This document shows, one piece after another, positions 27,303-35,650 of a stretch of DNA of 64,000 nt. The stretch covers positions 124,001-188,000 of the forward strand of contig CAJUPZ010000001.1 of NCBI GenBank assembly GCA_910588065.1, given 5' to 3'. The translations under genes were made by a program, and so were the position numbers. The stretch comes from an uncultured Muribaculaceae bacterium (lineage in GTDB: Bacteria; Bacteroidota; Bacteroidia; Bacteroidales; Muribaculaceae). Each line of letters starts with the position of its first letter. Position 1 is the first letter of the stretch. The notes under the pieces are model-generated. The model ran no database searches. It saw only the letters and a program-made list of their open reading frames with translations, and had not been told where the DNA came from.

Positions 27303-27464
27303 GAGTGTGTTTACTTTTGACTTATGTTAAGATTTATATTGGGCTTTCGAGTATGTTTTTAGATTGAATGATGGAGTTATGGGGTTCCATAATGACTGAA
27401 TTAAATCTAAAAAAAGGCCGGAAGTACCTATAAAGACTTCATAAAGTTAAAAGAAAACACACTC
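27303..27464. mobile_element. MITE-like element, 162 bp, with TAA target duplication
   Basis: The left end GAGTGTGTTTACTTTTGAC and the right end read in reverse (GAGTGTGTTTTCTTTTAAC) are inverted repeats matching at 17 of 19 positions, with weaker similarity for some bases further in. TAA flanks both sides (27300-27302 and 27465-27467). There is no transposase; the interior has no useful ORF. Terminal GAG with a 3-bp T-N-A duplication fits the IS1031 group of the IS5 family (established for that group; assignment here is inference). It sits between the porin terminator and the ECF sigma gene. Confidence 0.7.
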
Positions 27465-27591
27465 TAATAACACTTAACATTAATTGTGGCCGTACCGCGC
27501 AAACCAAAATACTGCCCCTGAGGTTGTAACAGTGTAAACACACTCAACCCTGACGTTGCGTTGCCGCAGCATCATAACATCTTTTTCAACT

Positions 27592-28104
27592 ATGAACTCA
27601 CAATTGTTTCAACAGAAATTACTTGATCTACAAGGCAACCTTCTCAATTTCGCGATAATGCTAACAAACAATCGCGAAGATGCCAACGATTTGTTGCAGG
27701 ACACAACCCTCAAGGCCCTTGACAATGAAGCCAAGTACACCGACAACACCAATTTCAAAGGCTGGGTGTTCACTATAATGCGAAATATCTTCATCAACAA
27801 GTACCGGCGCATGGTGCGCAGTGCAACCGTTGTCGACCGCTCCGAAGATCTCTATCAGATAAATAATCCCCAGGCCACCGACGCCCAGCCCACTCCGGAG
27901 GACACCTATTCAGCCAACGAGATTGCACAGGCTATCAACTCGTTCAGCGATGACTACAGGGTGCCGTTCACAATGCACATCTCAGGCTACCATTACGCCG
28001 AGATTGCAAAGCACATGAATCTGCCGCTCGGCACTGTCAAGAGCCGCATTTACTACGCCCGACAGTATCTGCAGATAAGGCTGCGCGACTATGATCCGAG
28101 GTAA
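27592..28104 (+). CDS. ECF-type RNA polymerase sigma factor
   Basis: 170 aa from the ATG at 27592 (MNSQLFQQ). Region 2: NLLNFAIMLTNNREDANDLLQDTTLKAL and the FKGWVFTIMRNIFINKYRR segment. Region 4: FTMHISGYHYAEIAKHMNLPLGTVKSRIYYARQYL, a clear helix-turn-helix for the -35 element. Sigma-2/sigma-4 only, so ECF. No anti-sigma gene is adjacent: the next gene is convergent with a 6-bp gap. Its upstream region contains the MITE, 127 nt before the start codon. The control signal is unknown. Confidence 0.9.
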   Translation: MNSQLFQQKLLDLQGNLLNFAIMLTNNREDANDLLQDTTLKALDNEAKYTDNTNFKGWVFTIMRNIFINKYRRMVRSATVVDRSEDLYQINNPQATDAQPTPEDTYSANEIAQAINSFSDDYRVPFTMHISGYHYAEIAKHMNLPLGTVKSRIYYARQYLQIRLRDYDPR

Positions 28105-28110
28105 GCGCCG

Positions 28111-29466
28111 CTATCTCACATACAGCTGCGCGTTCTCGAATTTGCACACTGTCAGCCCGGTGCCGCTCTCTACAAAGCCTATCGTGCTCACCGCATCGTA
28201 GGTGTTGCCATCAACATCCACCTTGCCTCCCGGACGCATATCAGTCAGGGCGGTAGCCCGTTTGCCGACAAGCGAGGCAAGGCTTGTGTCAACGCCTATG
28301 TAGCCCTTGTCGATATCCTGGCACAGTGTCAGCTCCGAGCGGATGCCGATACCCTTGGGCGCGAACCGCGAACTGAGAAAAACGATAACTCCGGCCGCCG
28401 CAGCTACAGCGGCTACAAAGGTTATGAGTGCCTGACTCACAACCGAGGTGTCTATCCTGCCCGGCTCAAAGCTGAAATTCTCGATTAGCCCTATGAGGAT
28501 GCTCGCGGCTATGCACACTATACCCGCTATGCCCGCAATGCCGAAACCCGGTATGACAAACAGTTCCAGAAGCAACAGCAGCAGCCCGATGAGAAAGATG
28601 AGTATAAGCCAGCTGCTCGCTATGCCGGTGAGATACATCGGCAGGAAGTAGAGCACTGCAGCCATTATCGCAACTACAGACGGAAATCCCATTCCGGGTG
28701 TCTGGAGTTCAAAATATATACCGCCGATTATCAGCATTATAAGTATCCCCTGGATTGCAGGATTGGTGAAAAAGCCCATGAGCGAGTCTACCCACGTTGG
28801 CTCGAACCGTTTTATGCGGAATTCTTCAACTCCGGCGCGGTTCAGAGCCTCGTCAATGCTCTCGGCAGTGCCGTCGGCATAGTGCCACTTGCAGGCCTCG
28901 CCGGCTGTGAAGGTCAGCACCCTCGTAGAGTCAATAAGCCCCGGAACACTCACCCTGGGGTCTACCATAGCTTCGGCAATCAGAGGATCCCTGCGCCACC
29001 TGCCAAGCGAGTCCTTGCCATGGCTCTCTGCTGTAGCCCTCATCATCGCCCGCATATAGCTCTGGTATTTGTCAGGAGCCGCGCTGCCGTCGCTGCCGTT
29101 CACAACCGTCACCGCACCCATGGTGGCGTCTGTGCGCATATACACACTGTCGCAGGCAAGGGCTATCAGCGCGCCGGCAGATGCAGCGTTATTGTCTACA
29201 AAAGCTATCACCGGCTTGGGGTAGTGGAGCAGGGCGGTGCGTATGGAATCGGCGTGGAGAACCGACCCGCCGTAGGTGTTGAGATGCACAAGTATGATGT
29301 CGGCACCGGCGCGGTCCGCCTCGTCAAGTGCGCGGCGTGTATGCTGCCATGTCGTAGAGCCTATTTCATCGTCAAGCGGCAGCAGATACACCAGTTTGGA
29401 TTCCTGCGCGGAAGCCGCGGACAGAGTGAGCAAAATCACTGCGATAAAAGAGATGAGTCTATTCAT
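28111..29466 (-). CDS. NfeD-family membrane-bound serine protease-like protein
   Basis: 451 aa. Signal peptide (to about residue 20), then a ClpP/crotonase-fold Ser protease domain: HLNTYGGSVLHA, VIAFVDNNAASAGALIALACD with the probable nucleophile Ser, and ATMGAVTVVNG. A cluster of four to five transmembrane helices (about 230-365) follows, and a C-terminal OB-fold NfeD domain (about 385-451; SLVGKRATALTDMRPGGKVDVDGNTYDA). Long NfeD proteins cleave stomatin-family partners; no stomatin gene is adjacent. It is coupled to the YbhN-like gene upstream, whose stop overlaps its start by 8 nt. Confidence 0.88.
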   Translation of the reverse strand: MNRLISFIAVILLTLSAASAQESKLVYLLPLDDEIGSTTWQHTRRALDEADRAGADIILVHLNTYGGSVLHADSIRTALLHYPKPVIAFVDNNAASAGALIALACDSVYMRTDATMGAVTVVNGSDGSAAPDKYQSYMRAMMRATAESHGKDSLGRWRRDPLIAEAMVDPRVSVPGLIDSTRVLTFTAGEACKWHYADGTAESIDEALNRAGVEEFRIKRFEPTWVDSLMGFFTNPAIQGILIMLIIGGIYFELQTPGMGFPSVVAIMAAVLYFLPMYLTGIASSWLILIFLIGLLLLLLELFVIPGFGIAGIAGIVCIAASILIGLIENFSFEPGRIDTSVVSQALITFVAAVAAAAGVIVFLSSRFAPKGIGIRSELTLCQDIDKGYIGVDTSLASLVGKRATALTDMRPGGKVDVDGNTYDAVSTIGFVESGTGLTVCKFENAQLYVR

Positions 29467-30505
29467 TGTCGTGATGTTTTTTTATTTTCAATCCCTTGAG
29501 CCATGCCGGTACCATTACAGCTCCTATGCCAAGATACAGATAATAACTTATCAACCTCCAGATGATTGCTATTATCAGCGCTATCCCCGCGCTGCCGAGC
29601 ATATCTCCGTAGTAAGTGGTGAACAGCCATTCACTCACACCGCTTCCTCCGGGGGTCGGGCTTACGGTGAGCAGTGTCCATACCACAAACTGCCTGCAAA
29701 ACACCAGCAACTGGTCGCTCCACGGAGCAAATCCGAGAAAAATGGCGTTGACAACCAGAAAACGGCTTATCCATGACAGAAAAGTGGCTCCGACAGCCTC
29801 CGCCCACCATCCGGCGGGACGATGCTTCAGATCCTTGCCGGTAACAGCCATATCCTCAGCTATTTTTTCTACAGCGGAGCTCCAGCGGTGCAGCCATTTG
29901 AGTCTGAACAGCTTTACGAGCAAACCGCCGACAAACTCAGGTTTGATGAATATTCCGGTAAAAAGAATGATAGTCCAAATACATACAATGCCCCACACAA
30001 TCCAGAACGCCCCTTTGAAGCCGAGGCTGAATGCCGTTTCTCCTCCATCTCCGAAGCCAAACAGCCGCGATGACGGTTCAAGAAGAAAAATTATCGGGCA
30101 CAGAACAACAAAAAACAGTTCGTCAAGAAAAATTGTGGTCATTGTAAGGGCTGTGCCGCGACCTGCCTCTATGCCCTCGCGCTTCATGAACACCATACTC
30201 ACCGCGCTGCCTCCGGCTGTGGAGGGTGTGATGGCCGACACAAATTCACACAGCATTGTCACCTTGAAACTCTGTTTCCAGTTCAGCCGCCGGTCACTCA
30301 GAGCCCTGAATCTCCATGCCAATCCGGTTTCGCGGCCGAGGGTAAACAAAAGTGCCAGAACCACGCATCCGATGGTGCCCGTGCTCCAGTTGATTGAGCG
30401 CCAGGTGTCTATGTCGAAATCGCGCATCATCAGCCATGCAACGACTCCGATGCCTATAGCCACAGGCAGCATCACTTTGAGCAGCAGTTTCACATGTTGA
30501 TTCAT
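29459..30505 (-). CDS. YbhN/UPF0104 (lysylphosphatidylglycerol synthase TM-region) family membrane protein
   Basis: 348 aa from the ATG at 30505 (MNQHVKLLLKVM); the longer frame adds 38 non-membrane residues that overlap the promoter. Eight or so hydrophobic helices with the family motif RALSDRRLNWKQSFKVTMLCEFVSAITPSTAGGSAV and a later VVWTLLTVSPTPGGSGVSEW. It belongs to the flippase-like half of MprF, without the synthase domain, so phospholipid or glycolipid handling in the inner membrane is the likely theme. First gene of a two-gene operon with the NfeD-type protease. Confidence 0.85.
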   Translation of the reverse strand: MNQHVKLLLKVMLPVAIGIGVVAWLMMRDFDIDTWRSINWSTGTIGCVVLALLFTLGRETGLAWRFRALSDRRLNWKQSFKVTMLCEFVSAITPSTAGGSAVSMVFMKREGIEAGRGTALTMTTIFLDELFFVVLCPIIFLLEPSSRLFGFGDGGETAFSLGFKGAFWIVWGIVCIWTIILFTGIFIKPEFVGGLLVKLFRLKWLHRWSSAVEKIAEDMAVTGKDLKHRPAGWWAEAVGATFLSWISRFLVVNAIFLGFAPWSDQLLVFCRQFVVWTLLTVSPTPGGSGVSEWLFTTYYGDMLGSAGIALIIAIIWRLISYYLYLGIGAVMVPAWLKGLKIKKHHDNE

Positions 30506-30526
30506 ACGGTTGATAATATCAGGTTT

Positions 30527-30534
30527 CAAAGATA
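30527..30534 (-). promoter_or_regulatory. -7 box of the YbhN-like/NfeD operon
   Basis: Minus strand TATCTTTG, exact TAnnTTTG, 21 nt before the start codon. The -33 region holds only TTTC, so the upstream half is weak. Confidence 0.45.
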
Positions 30535-30570
30535 CACACAAAAATGATGAAATGAAAGTAAAAAAATCAG

Positions 30571-30598
30571 CGGCCGGGCATTTTAGATGTCCCGGCCG
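30571..30598 (-). terminator. orphan intrinsic terminator
   Basis: CGGCCGGG / CCCGGCCG (8-bp perfect stem, 12-nt loop) followed on the minus strand by CTGATTTTTTTAC. The next minus-strand gene upstream already has its own terminator at 30828-30854, so this one may end a separate short transcript. Confidence 0.6.
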
Positions 30599-30827
30599 CC
30601 GATTGTGTGTGTTTCGCAATGCTTAGAATCACAAAGCATTTACTGTATGTGTCTGGAATGATGCCATCTGTTGAAACTATCCGAGCCTTCGCATCGATGT
30701 TAATCGGGACAGGGTCGCATTTCGGCAATGCCATCGTTTACCAAACTTTGTCTCGCCGCCTTGCCTTTGCGGTAAGTTACCTATATAACAAACCGGCACC
30801 CTCTAAAGTTGACCGAAAAGAAAAAAT
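30599..30827. other. intergenic stretch, possible short minus-strand transcript
   Basis: About 230 nt bounded by two minus-strand terminators. On the minus strand a 55-codon frame runs from 30734 into the terminator at 30567, without recognisable similarity. The plus-strand frame at 30607-30861 is antisense to the terminator and looks like chance. No clear promoter was found. Confidence 0.35.
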
Positions 30828-30854
30828 GGACGTGCTGCTGTCTGCAACACGTCC
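30828..30854 (-). terminator. terminator of the sigma/anti-sigma operon
   Basis: GGACGTG / CACGTCC perfect stem, extended by a GCAG/TTGC partial pairing, followed on the minus strand by ATTTTTTCTTTTC. It is 31 nt beyond the stop of the last gene. Confidence 0.75.
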
Positions 30855-30884
30855 GTCTTAACCTGAGGAAAGTGAGAATGAGGT

Positions 30885-31319
30885 CTACTCTTTCTTATAT
30901 TTAACCGTCTGCATCAAAACATTCTCGGCCTTGTTTGTGATAGGAACCCCGTAGAATATGCTCTGGTTGTTGGGATCTGTGGCTCCGGTAACCAGCACAT
31001 AAGTAGTGCTTGCTTCGTCATCCGAAAATGAAATGTTCATAACATTGGCCCCGACCTTACTGAAAGAGGTGGAATTTGGCCTGTCTTTTTCAAAGGCATT
31101 TTTCACCTCCTGGATTTTGTTGTCAGGCACTCCTACAATCAGAGAGGTGCTTACCAGCTTTTTGGTCTGGGGATTTCGCTTTTCAGAGTACGATACATCG
31201 GCACTCTGTCCGTTTTCAAGACTTTTGGCTATAGCCGCAAGATTGCTCTGTGCATACGCACACATGGAGCAGGCAAGCATACTGACTGCGAGTGTCAGCG
31301 ATTTCATAATCAGTTTCAT
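30885..31319 (-). CDS. small exported protein of the ECF sigma operon
   Basis: 144 aa with a signal peptide ending at CAYAQ (about residue 24). The mature part is mixed alpha/beta with a repeated Asn/Ser/Thr content. It resembles the short Bacteroidetes exported proteins annotated only as domains of unknown function (DUF5024-like, by eye), so no function is given. The first ATG gives MKLIMKSLT; the second, four codons on, is equally possible. It is the third gene after the sigma factor and the anti-sigma-like protein, 13 nt apart, and may be an envelope output or sensor of that system. Confidence 0.7.
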   Translation of the reverse strand: MKLIMKSLTLAVSMLACSMCAYAQSNLAAIAKSLENGQSADVSYSEKRNPQTKKLVSTSLIVGVPDNKIQEVKNAFEKDRPNSTSFSKVGANVMNISFSDDEASTTYVLVTGATDPNNQSIFYGVPITNKAENVLMQTVKYKKE

Positions 31320-31332
31320 TATTCAAAGTTAT

Positions 31333-31896
31333 TTAGTTGGAAAAGTTGTCGGTTGCATAATTTGCAAGTTCATAGTTGCCATAGCACCCTATCATTGCCT
31401 CGCGCATCACATCTTCGGCATCGGGCACCTTTATATCGCTAAGACGTATCATCTCATCGCAGAATTGCTCGGATTTAAGTATTGTGGGCAGAATCTGGCG
31501 CAGATCGGTGATTTTCTTGCCATTGCGTATTATATAGCTGCCCTCGTATATTGCATACATATCTGTCTGATTTTCAGTAAATCCGGTAGGAATGCTCCCT
31601 ACGGCAAGGGTAATTATGATGGCAAGGGCGGCGGCAAACGGAGCAAACACCTTTATTATATAACCCGATACTACCGGTTTCTTTACCGGGGCATCCTCCT
31701 CAAGCTTCAGGTCGTTGTCGTACCACAGCATCATCTGTCTATACTCCTCAAGGTCTTCAGCCACCGGCGATGAACGGTAATAGGCAAACAGACTCTCCTC
31801 CTCCGGCAGAGAGGTAGTGCCGTTGATAAAGGCCGTTGTCAATCTGCGGGCGTCGTCATCGCTCAATCGTGTGCTATTTTTAATTCTTGTCTTCAT
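31333..31896 (-). CDS. membrane-anchored anti-sigma-like protein
   Basis: 187 aa from the ATG at 31896, which overlaps the sigma stop (ATGA). Residues 1-85 are cytoplasmic and rich in acidic residues (RLSDDDARRLTTAFINGTTSLPEEE, a zinc-less anti-sigma-like N-terminus). A single transmembrane helix (about 95-112; VFAPFAAALAIIITLAVG) is followed by a periplasmic tail. The position right after an ECF sigma gene, coupled by overlap, is the main reason for the anti-sigma call; the sequence itself lacks a recognised anti-sigma motif. Confidence 0.65.
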   Translation of the reverse strand: MKTRIKNSTRLSDDDARRLTTAFINGTTSLPEEESLFAYYRSSPVAEDLEEYRQMMLWYDNDLKLEEDAPVKKPVVSGYIIKVFAPFAAALAIIITLAVGSIPTGFTENQTDMYAIYEGSYIIRNGKKITDLRQILPTILKSEQFCDEMIRLSDIKVPDAEDVMREAMIGCYGNYELANYATDNFSN

Positions 31897-32393
31897 TTCA
31901 GTGAACTTTGTTTGAATAAAACCATAACTTTCTGACGTGCGCGGCAAAGCATAGTGCGCACATTGGCTTCCGTTGTGCATAGCACTTCGGCAATAGTGCC
32001 TATATCCATCCCCTCTACATGGCGCATCTTGAGCAGCAGTTGCTGGGGTTCAGGCAGGTAAGACAGTATCTTGTCCGCCTCTTTTTTCTCCTCGTCAGCA
32101 AGAAGCATAGCGTCGGCAGAGGCATCTGTCATCAGCCGGGAGGCTGCGGTTTCGTCTAGCGGGTCGCATCCGCGTTTCTTCAGAATGTCAATGCAGCGGT
32201 TGCGGCATATTGTGATGGCCAGAGCCTCGGGCGACGAATACCTGTCAAGATTGTCGCGCATACTCCACATCTTCAGGAGGGTATCCTGCGCAACATCCTC
32301 AGCATCCTCTCTGTTGCCGCACAGTTTTGTTGCGAATGCTACTATGCTTGAGCGGAGTATCTCGGCGTGATATGTGAATCGTTCCTTGTCCAT
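31893..32393 (-). CDS. ECF-type RNA polymerase sigma factor
   Basis: 166 aa from the ATG at 32393 (a GTG two codons earlier is less likely). Region 2: LCGNREDAEDVAQDTLLKMW and ALAITICRNRCIDILKKRG; region 4: LPEPQQLLLKMRHVEGMDIGTIAEVLCTTEANVRTMLCRARQKV. A different branch from the factor at 27.6 kb. It leads a three-gene minus-strand operon with the anti-sigma-like and exported proteins. An autoregulated promoter is likely but cannot be seen with confidence. Confidence 0.9.
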   Translation of the reverse strand: MDKERFTYHAEILRSSIVAFATKLCGNREDAEDVAQDTLLKMWSMRDNLDRYSSPEALAITICRNRCIDILKKRGCDPLDETAASRLMTDASADAMLLADEEKKEADKILSYLPEPQQLLLKMRHVEGMDIGTIAEVLCTTEANVRTMLCRARQKVMVLFKQSSLK

Positions 32394-32446
32394 ATTCACT
32401 TTGTAGACGAAAATACTGCTATTTTGTTACACACAAAACGATTTTT

Positions 32447-32477
32447 TTTGTTCTTAGGCATTTTGGGGCTAATTTTG
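32447..32477 (+). promoter_or_regulatory. promoter of the Tat-type exported protein gene
   Basis: TTTG (32447-32450), 19-nt spacer, TAATTTTG (32470-32477). The start codon is 11 nt beyond the -7 box, so the 5' leader would be only about 5 nt. Confidence 0.6.
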
Positions 32478-32487
32478 TAATGAAATT

Positions 32488-32889
32488 ATGGATAGACGGA
32501 ATTTTTTGAAATTATCGCTTGCCGGCGTGGCGGCATGCTCTGTTCCCGCTGCTGCCGCTGCCGTGATGGAGATGCCGCAGGCCTTGGGCGCATGTCGCTG
32601 CCGAGTGTCGGTGGTGCGCCGCCACTGCTTTGCTGATTTGCAGAGCTGCTTCCTTGATGACCCGGAGGCAGGAGTGTGCCCCGTTGTGGCTGAGGATTTT
32701 CAGGAAGAATTTGTACTTGCAGGAAAGATGCCGCCCTCTCTTCAAAATAAGTTTTGCCCGAAGGCCTGGGACGCCATCGCTGCGGCTGTAGCGCAAACAT
32801 TTTCATGCACTACCCACGTATCGCCTGCAATACTCGCTTCGTGCGGCGATCCAACACGCCCCGTTGTGTTCAAGATAGAGAAAATATGA
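32488..32889 (+). CDS. Tat-exported TIGR04076-like protein
   Basis: 133 aa. The start MDRRNFLKLSLAGVAACS is a twin-arginine signal (RRxFLK, then a hydrophobic core and Ala-rich end). The mature part has the spaced cysteines seen in TIGR04076 proteins: RVSVVRRHCFADL, then CPVVAEDFQEEFVL and NKFCPKAWDAIAAAVAQTFSC. The family has no known biochemical role; metal or cofactor binding is suggested only by the conserved Cys and by Tat export, which usually carries folded proteins. It is divergent from the ECF sigma operon. Confidence 0.7.
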   Translation: MDRRNFLKLSLAGVAACSVPAAAAAVMEMPQALGACRCRVSVVRRHCFADLQSCFLDDPEAGVCPVVAEDFQEEFVLAGKMPPSLQNKFCPKAWDAIAAAVAQTFSCTTHVSPAILASCGDPTRPVVFKIEKI

Positions 32890-32936
32890 CTCCATGCCCC
32901 CTTATATATAATAAGGTGTATATAATTGTGTGGAAA

Positions 32937-32970
32937 TTGGTTCATTATAAGAAAATAATAGCTAATTTTG
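32937..32970 (+). promoter_or_regulatory. promoter of thrS
   Basis: TTG (32937-32939), 23-nt spacer, TAATTTTG (32963-32970). About 50 nt of leader precede the thrS start. Confidence 0.5.
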
Positions 32971-33027
32971 CAAAATGGATTTGAAAGCCAGCGCTTTTGA
33001 ATATTATTGCGAATAATTATATAACAA

Positions 33028-34965
33028 ATGATAAATATTACTTTTCCTGACAATTCTACAAGGCAGTATGAGGCAGGAGTGACCCCTCTTCAGATTGCCG
33101 AGAGCATCAGCCCGCGCCTTGCACAGGATATTCTCGCTGCAAGTGTCAACGGCAAGGATTGGGATATATCTCGCCCGATTGACGAAGATGCATCAGTGAA
33201 GTTTTTCAAATGGGAGGATGCCGAGGGCAAACACGCTTTCTGGCACAGCTCAGCCCACCTGCTCGCCGAGGCTCTTCAGGAGCTATATCCCGGAGTGAAA
33301 TTCGGCATTGGCCCGGCTGTGGAAAACGGGTTCTACTACGATATCGACCCGGGCGAGCACACCATCACCGCTGCCGACTTCCCCAAGATTGAAAAGAAAA
33401 TGCTTGAGCTGGCACGCGCCAAAAATCCCATCGTCCGCAAGGATATTTCCAAGAAGGATGCCCTTGAGCTCTTTGGCGGCAGGGGAGAGGAATACAAATG
33501 CGAGCTTATTGAAGAGCTGGCGGATGGCACAATCTCAACTTACACCCAAGGCTCTTTCACAGACCTTTGCCGCGGCCCGCACATTGCAAACACCGCTCCC
33601 ATCAAGGCTGTGAAGATAACATCGCTTGCCGGTGCATACTGGCGCGGTGATGAAAACCGTCATCAGCTGGTGAGAGTCTACGGCATAACATTCCCCAAGC
33701 AGAAAATGCTTGATGAATACCTGCAGATGCTTGAGGAGGCGAAGAAACGCGACCACCGCAAGCTCGGGAAAGAGATGGAACTCTTCGCATTCTCACAGAA
33801 TGTAGGTGCAGGTCTTCCCCTTTGGCTGCCGAAAGGCGCTGCCCTCAGAGACCGGCTCGAACAGTTCCTGCGCAAAATCCAGAAACAGTATGGCTACCAG
33901 CAGGTCATCACACCCCATATCGGCAACAAGATGCTCTATGTCACATCAGGCCACTATGCCAAGTATGGCAAAGACTCATTCCAGCCGATACATACACCGG
34001 AGGAGGGAGAGGAATACCTGCTCAAGCCGATGAACTGCCCCCACCACTGCGAAATATTCAAGGCATTCCCCCGCAGCTACCGCGAGCTTCCCCTGCGTCT
34101 TGCAGAGTTCGGCACGGTGTACCGCTACGAACAGAGCGGCGAGCTCCACGGACTTACCCGTGTGCGCGGATTTACTCAGGACGACGCCCACATATTCTGT
34201 GCCCCTGACCAGATCAAAGATGAGTTCCTTAAGGTTATGGATATCATTTTCTACATCTTCAAGGCTCTTAACTTTGAAAACTTCGAGGCTCAGATTTCAC
34301 TCCGCGACCCCAAAAATAAAGAAAAATACATCGGTAGCGACGAAAACTGGCACCTTGCTGAAACTGCTATCATCGAAGCTTGTGCAGAAAAGGGCTTGAA
34401 CGCCCGCACCGAGCTCGGAGAAGCCGCTTTCTACGGACCGAAGCTCGACTTTATGGTCAAGGATGCCCTGGGTCGCCGCTGGCAGCTCGGCACAATTCAG
34501 GTTGACTACAACCTGCCCGAGCGTTTCCAGCTTGAGTACACCGGCGCCGACAATGCGAAACACCGCCCGGTGATGATTCACCGTGCACCCTTCGGCTCTA
34601 TGGAGCGTTTTGTCGCAGTGCTTCTTGAGCACACCGCCGGCAAATTCCCCTTGTGGCTCGCCCCCGAGCAGGCCGTGATTCTGCCCATCAGCGAAAAGTT
34701 CAATGACTACGCCTACAAGGTGGCCAAGGAACTTGCCGCATCAGATATCCGCGCCACTGTTGATGACAGAAACGAGAAAATCGGCAAGAAAATTCGTGAC
34801 AACGAGCTCAAAAGAATACCCTATATGCTCATTGTCGGCGAAAAAGAAGCGGAAAATGACGAAGTTTCTGTAAGAAAACAGGGCGAAGGTGATAAAGGTA
34901 CGATGAAAATTACTACCTTTGCACAGAATTTGGCTAAAGAAGTCGAAGATATGATTAACCAATAA
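33028..34965 (+). CDS. thrS: threonyl-tRNA synthetase
   Basis: 645 aa, full length. Domain order: TGS (about 1-63), the tRNA-editing SAD domain (HSSAHLLAEAL near 72, and the catalytic-type GPHI segment near 190), class II catalytic core (motif 2 TVYRYEQSGELHGLTRVRGFTQDDAHIFC, zinc ligands in MNCPHHCEIF and later HRAPFGSMERF) and the C-terminal anticodon-binding domain. It charges tRNA-Thr and edits Ser-tRNA-Thr. infC starts 8 nt downstream, as in many bacteria. No T-box or stem-loop mimic of tRNA-Thr was evident upstream. Confidence 0.98.
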   Translation: MINITFPDNSTRQYEAGVTPLQIAESISPRLAQDILAASVNGKDWDISRPIDEDASVKFFKWEDAEGKHAFWHSSAHLLAEALQELYPGVKFGIGPAVENGFYYDIDPGEHTITAADFPKIEKKMLELARAKNPIVRKDISKKDALELFGGRGEEYKCELIEELADGTISTYTQGSFTDLCRGPHIANTAPIKAVKITSLAGAYWRGDENRHQLVRVYGITFPKQKMLDEYLQMLEEAKKRDHRKLGKEMELFAFSQNVGAGLPLWLPKGAALRDRLEQFLRKIQKQYGYQQVITPHIGNKMLYVTSGHYAKYGKDSFQPIHTPEEGEEYLLKPMNCPHHCEIFKAFPRSYRELPLRLAEFGTVYRYEQSGELHGLTRVRGFTQDDAHIFCAPDQIKDEFLKVMDIIFYIFKALNFENFEAQISLRDPKNKEKYIGSDENWHLAETAIIEACAEKGLNARTELGEAAFYGPKLDFMVKDALGRRWQLGTIQVDYNLPERFQLEYTGADNAKHRPVMIHRAPFGSMERFVAVLLEHTAGKFPLWLAPEQAVILPISEKFNDYAYKVAKELAASDIRATVDDRNEKIGKKIRDNELKRIPYMLIVGEKEAENDEVSVRKQGEGDKGTMKITTFAQNLAKEVEDMINQ

Positions 34966-34973
34966 ACCCCTGA

Positions 34974-35570
34974 ATGGAGAAAAAACCTTTTGTTCCAGGT
35001 CCGCGTCGACCGAATAACTCCGCAAACGCAGCCGCCAGAAGAGGCGACCGCAATGCTCAAAACAAAGACCCATACGCTATCAACGAGCGCATCCGTGCCC
35101 GCGAAGTACGTCTTGTGGGCGATAATGTGGAGACCGGTATATACACCATTCAGCAGGCTCTCAAAATGGCGGAAGAGCAGGGTCTCGACCTGATTGAGAT
35201 TTCTCCCACTGCCGAGCCGCCGGTTTGTAAGATTCTTGACTATCAGAAGTTCCTTTACCAGCAGAAAAAACGCCAGAAGGAACAGAAAGCCAAAGCTACC
35301 AAAGTAGTGGTCAAGGAAATCAGATTCGGCCCCCAGACCGATGACCATGACTACAACTTCAAGCTGAAGCACGCTGTCGGTTTCCTGCAGGAAGGCGCAA
35401 AAGTGAAAGCTTACGTTTTCTTCAAAGGACGCTCAATTCTGTTCAAGGAACAGGGCGAGGTGCTCCTCCTCAGATTCGCAAACGACCTTGAGGAATATGG
35501 AAAAGTTGAGCAGATGCCGGTGCTGGAGGGTAAACGTATGATAATCATGCTCTCACCAAAGAAAAAATAA
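34974..35570 (+). CDS. infC: translation initiation factor IF-3
   Basis: 198 aa. After a short basic N-terminal extension come the IF3-N domain (INERIRAREVRLVGDNVETGIYTIQQAL), a linker rich in Lys/Gln (YQQKKRQKEQKAKA), and IF3-C (KEIRFGPQTDDHDYNFKLKHAVGFLQEG). IF-3 binds the 30S subunit, prevents premature 50S joining and checks start codon pairing. It starts with ATG here, not the AUU seen in E. coli, so the classical autoregulation by a rare start codon does not apply. Confidence 0.97.
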   Translation: MEKKPFVPGPRRPNNSANAAARRGDRNAQNKDPYAINERIRAREVRLVGDNVETGIYTIQQALKMAEEQGLDLIEISPTAEPPVCKILDYQKFLYQQKKRQKEQKAKATKVVVKEIRFGPQTDDHDYNFKLKHAVGFLQEGAKVKAYVFFKGRSILFKEQGEVLLLRFANDLEEYGKVEQMPVLEGKRMIIMLSPKKK

Positions 35571-35650
35571 AGTCAATACGCCAACGGTTGCGTGTTCAGC
35601 TAACGGCGTCGCTCTTTATAAACACGATTTAATTAACAAAACCAACCCAA

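Noticed and set aside
30607..30861. An 84-codon plus-strand frame
   Set aside because: It crosses a minus-strand terminator hairpin and has no recognisable features.
32890..33027. A T-box or other tRNA-sensing leader before thrS
   Set aside because: Only about 50 nt lie between the promoter and the start, with no specifier stem or antiterminator; T-boxes are also not expected in Bacteroidetes.
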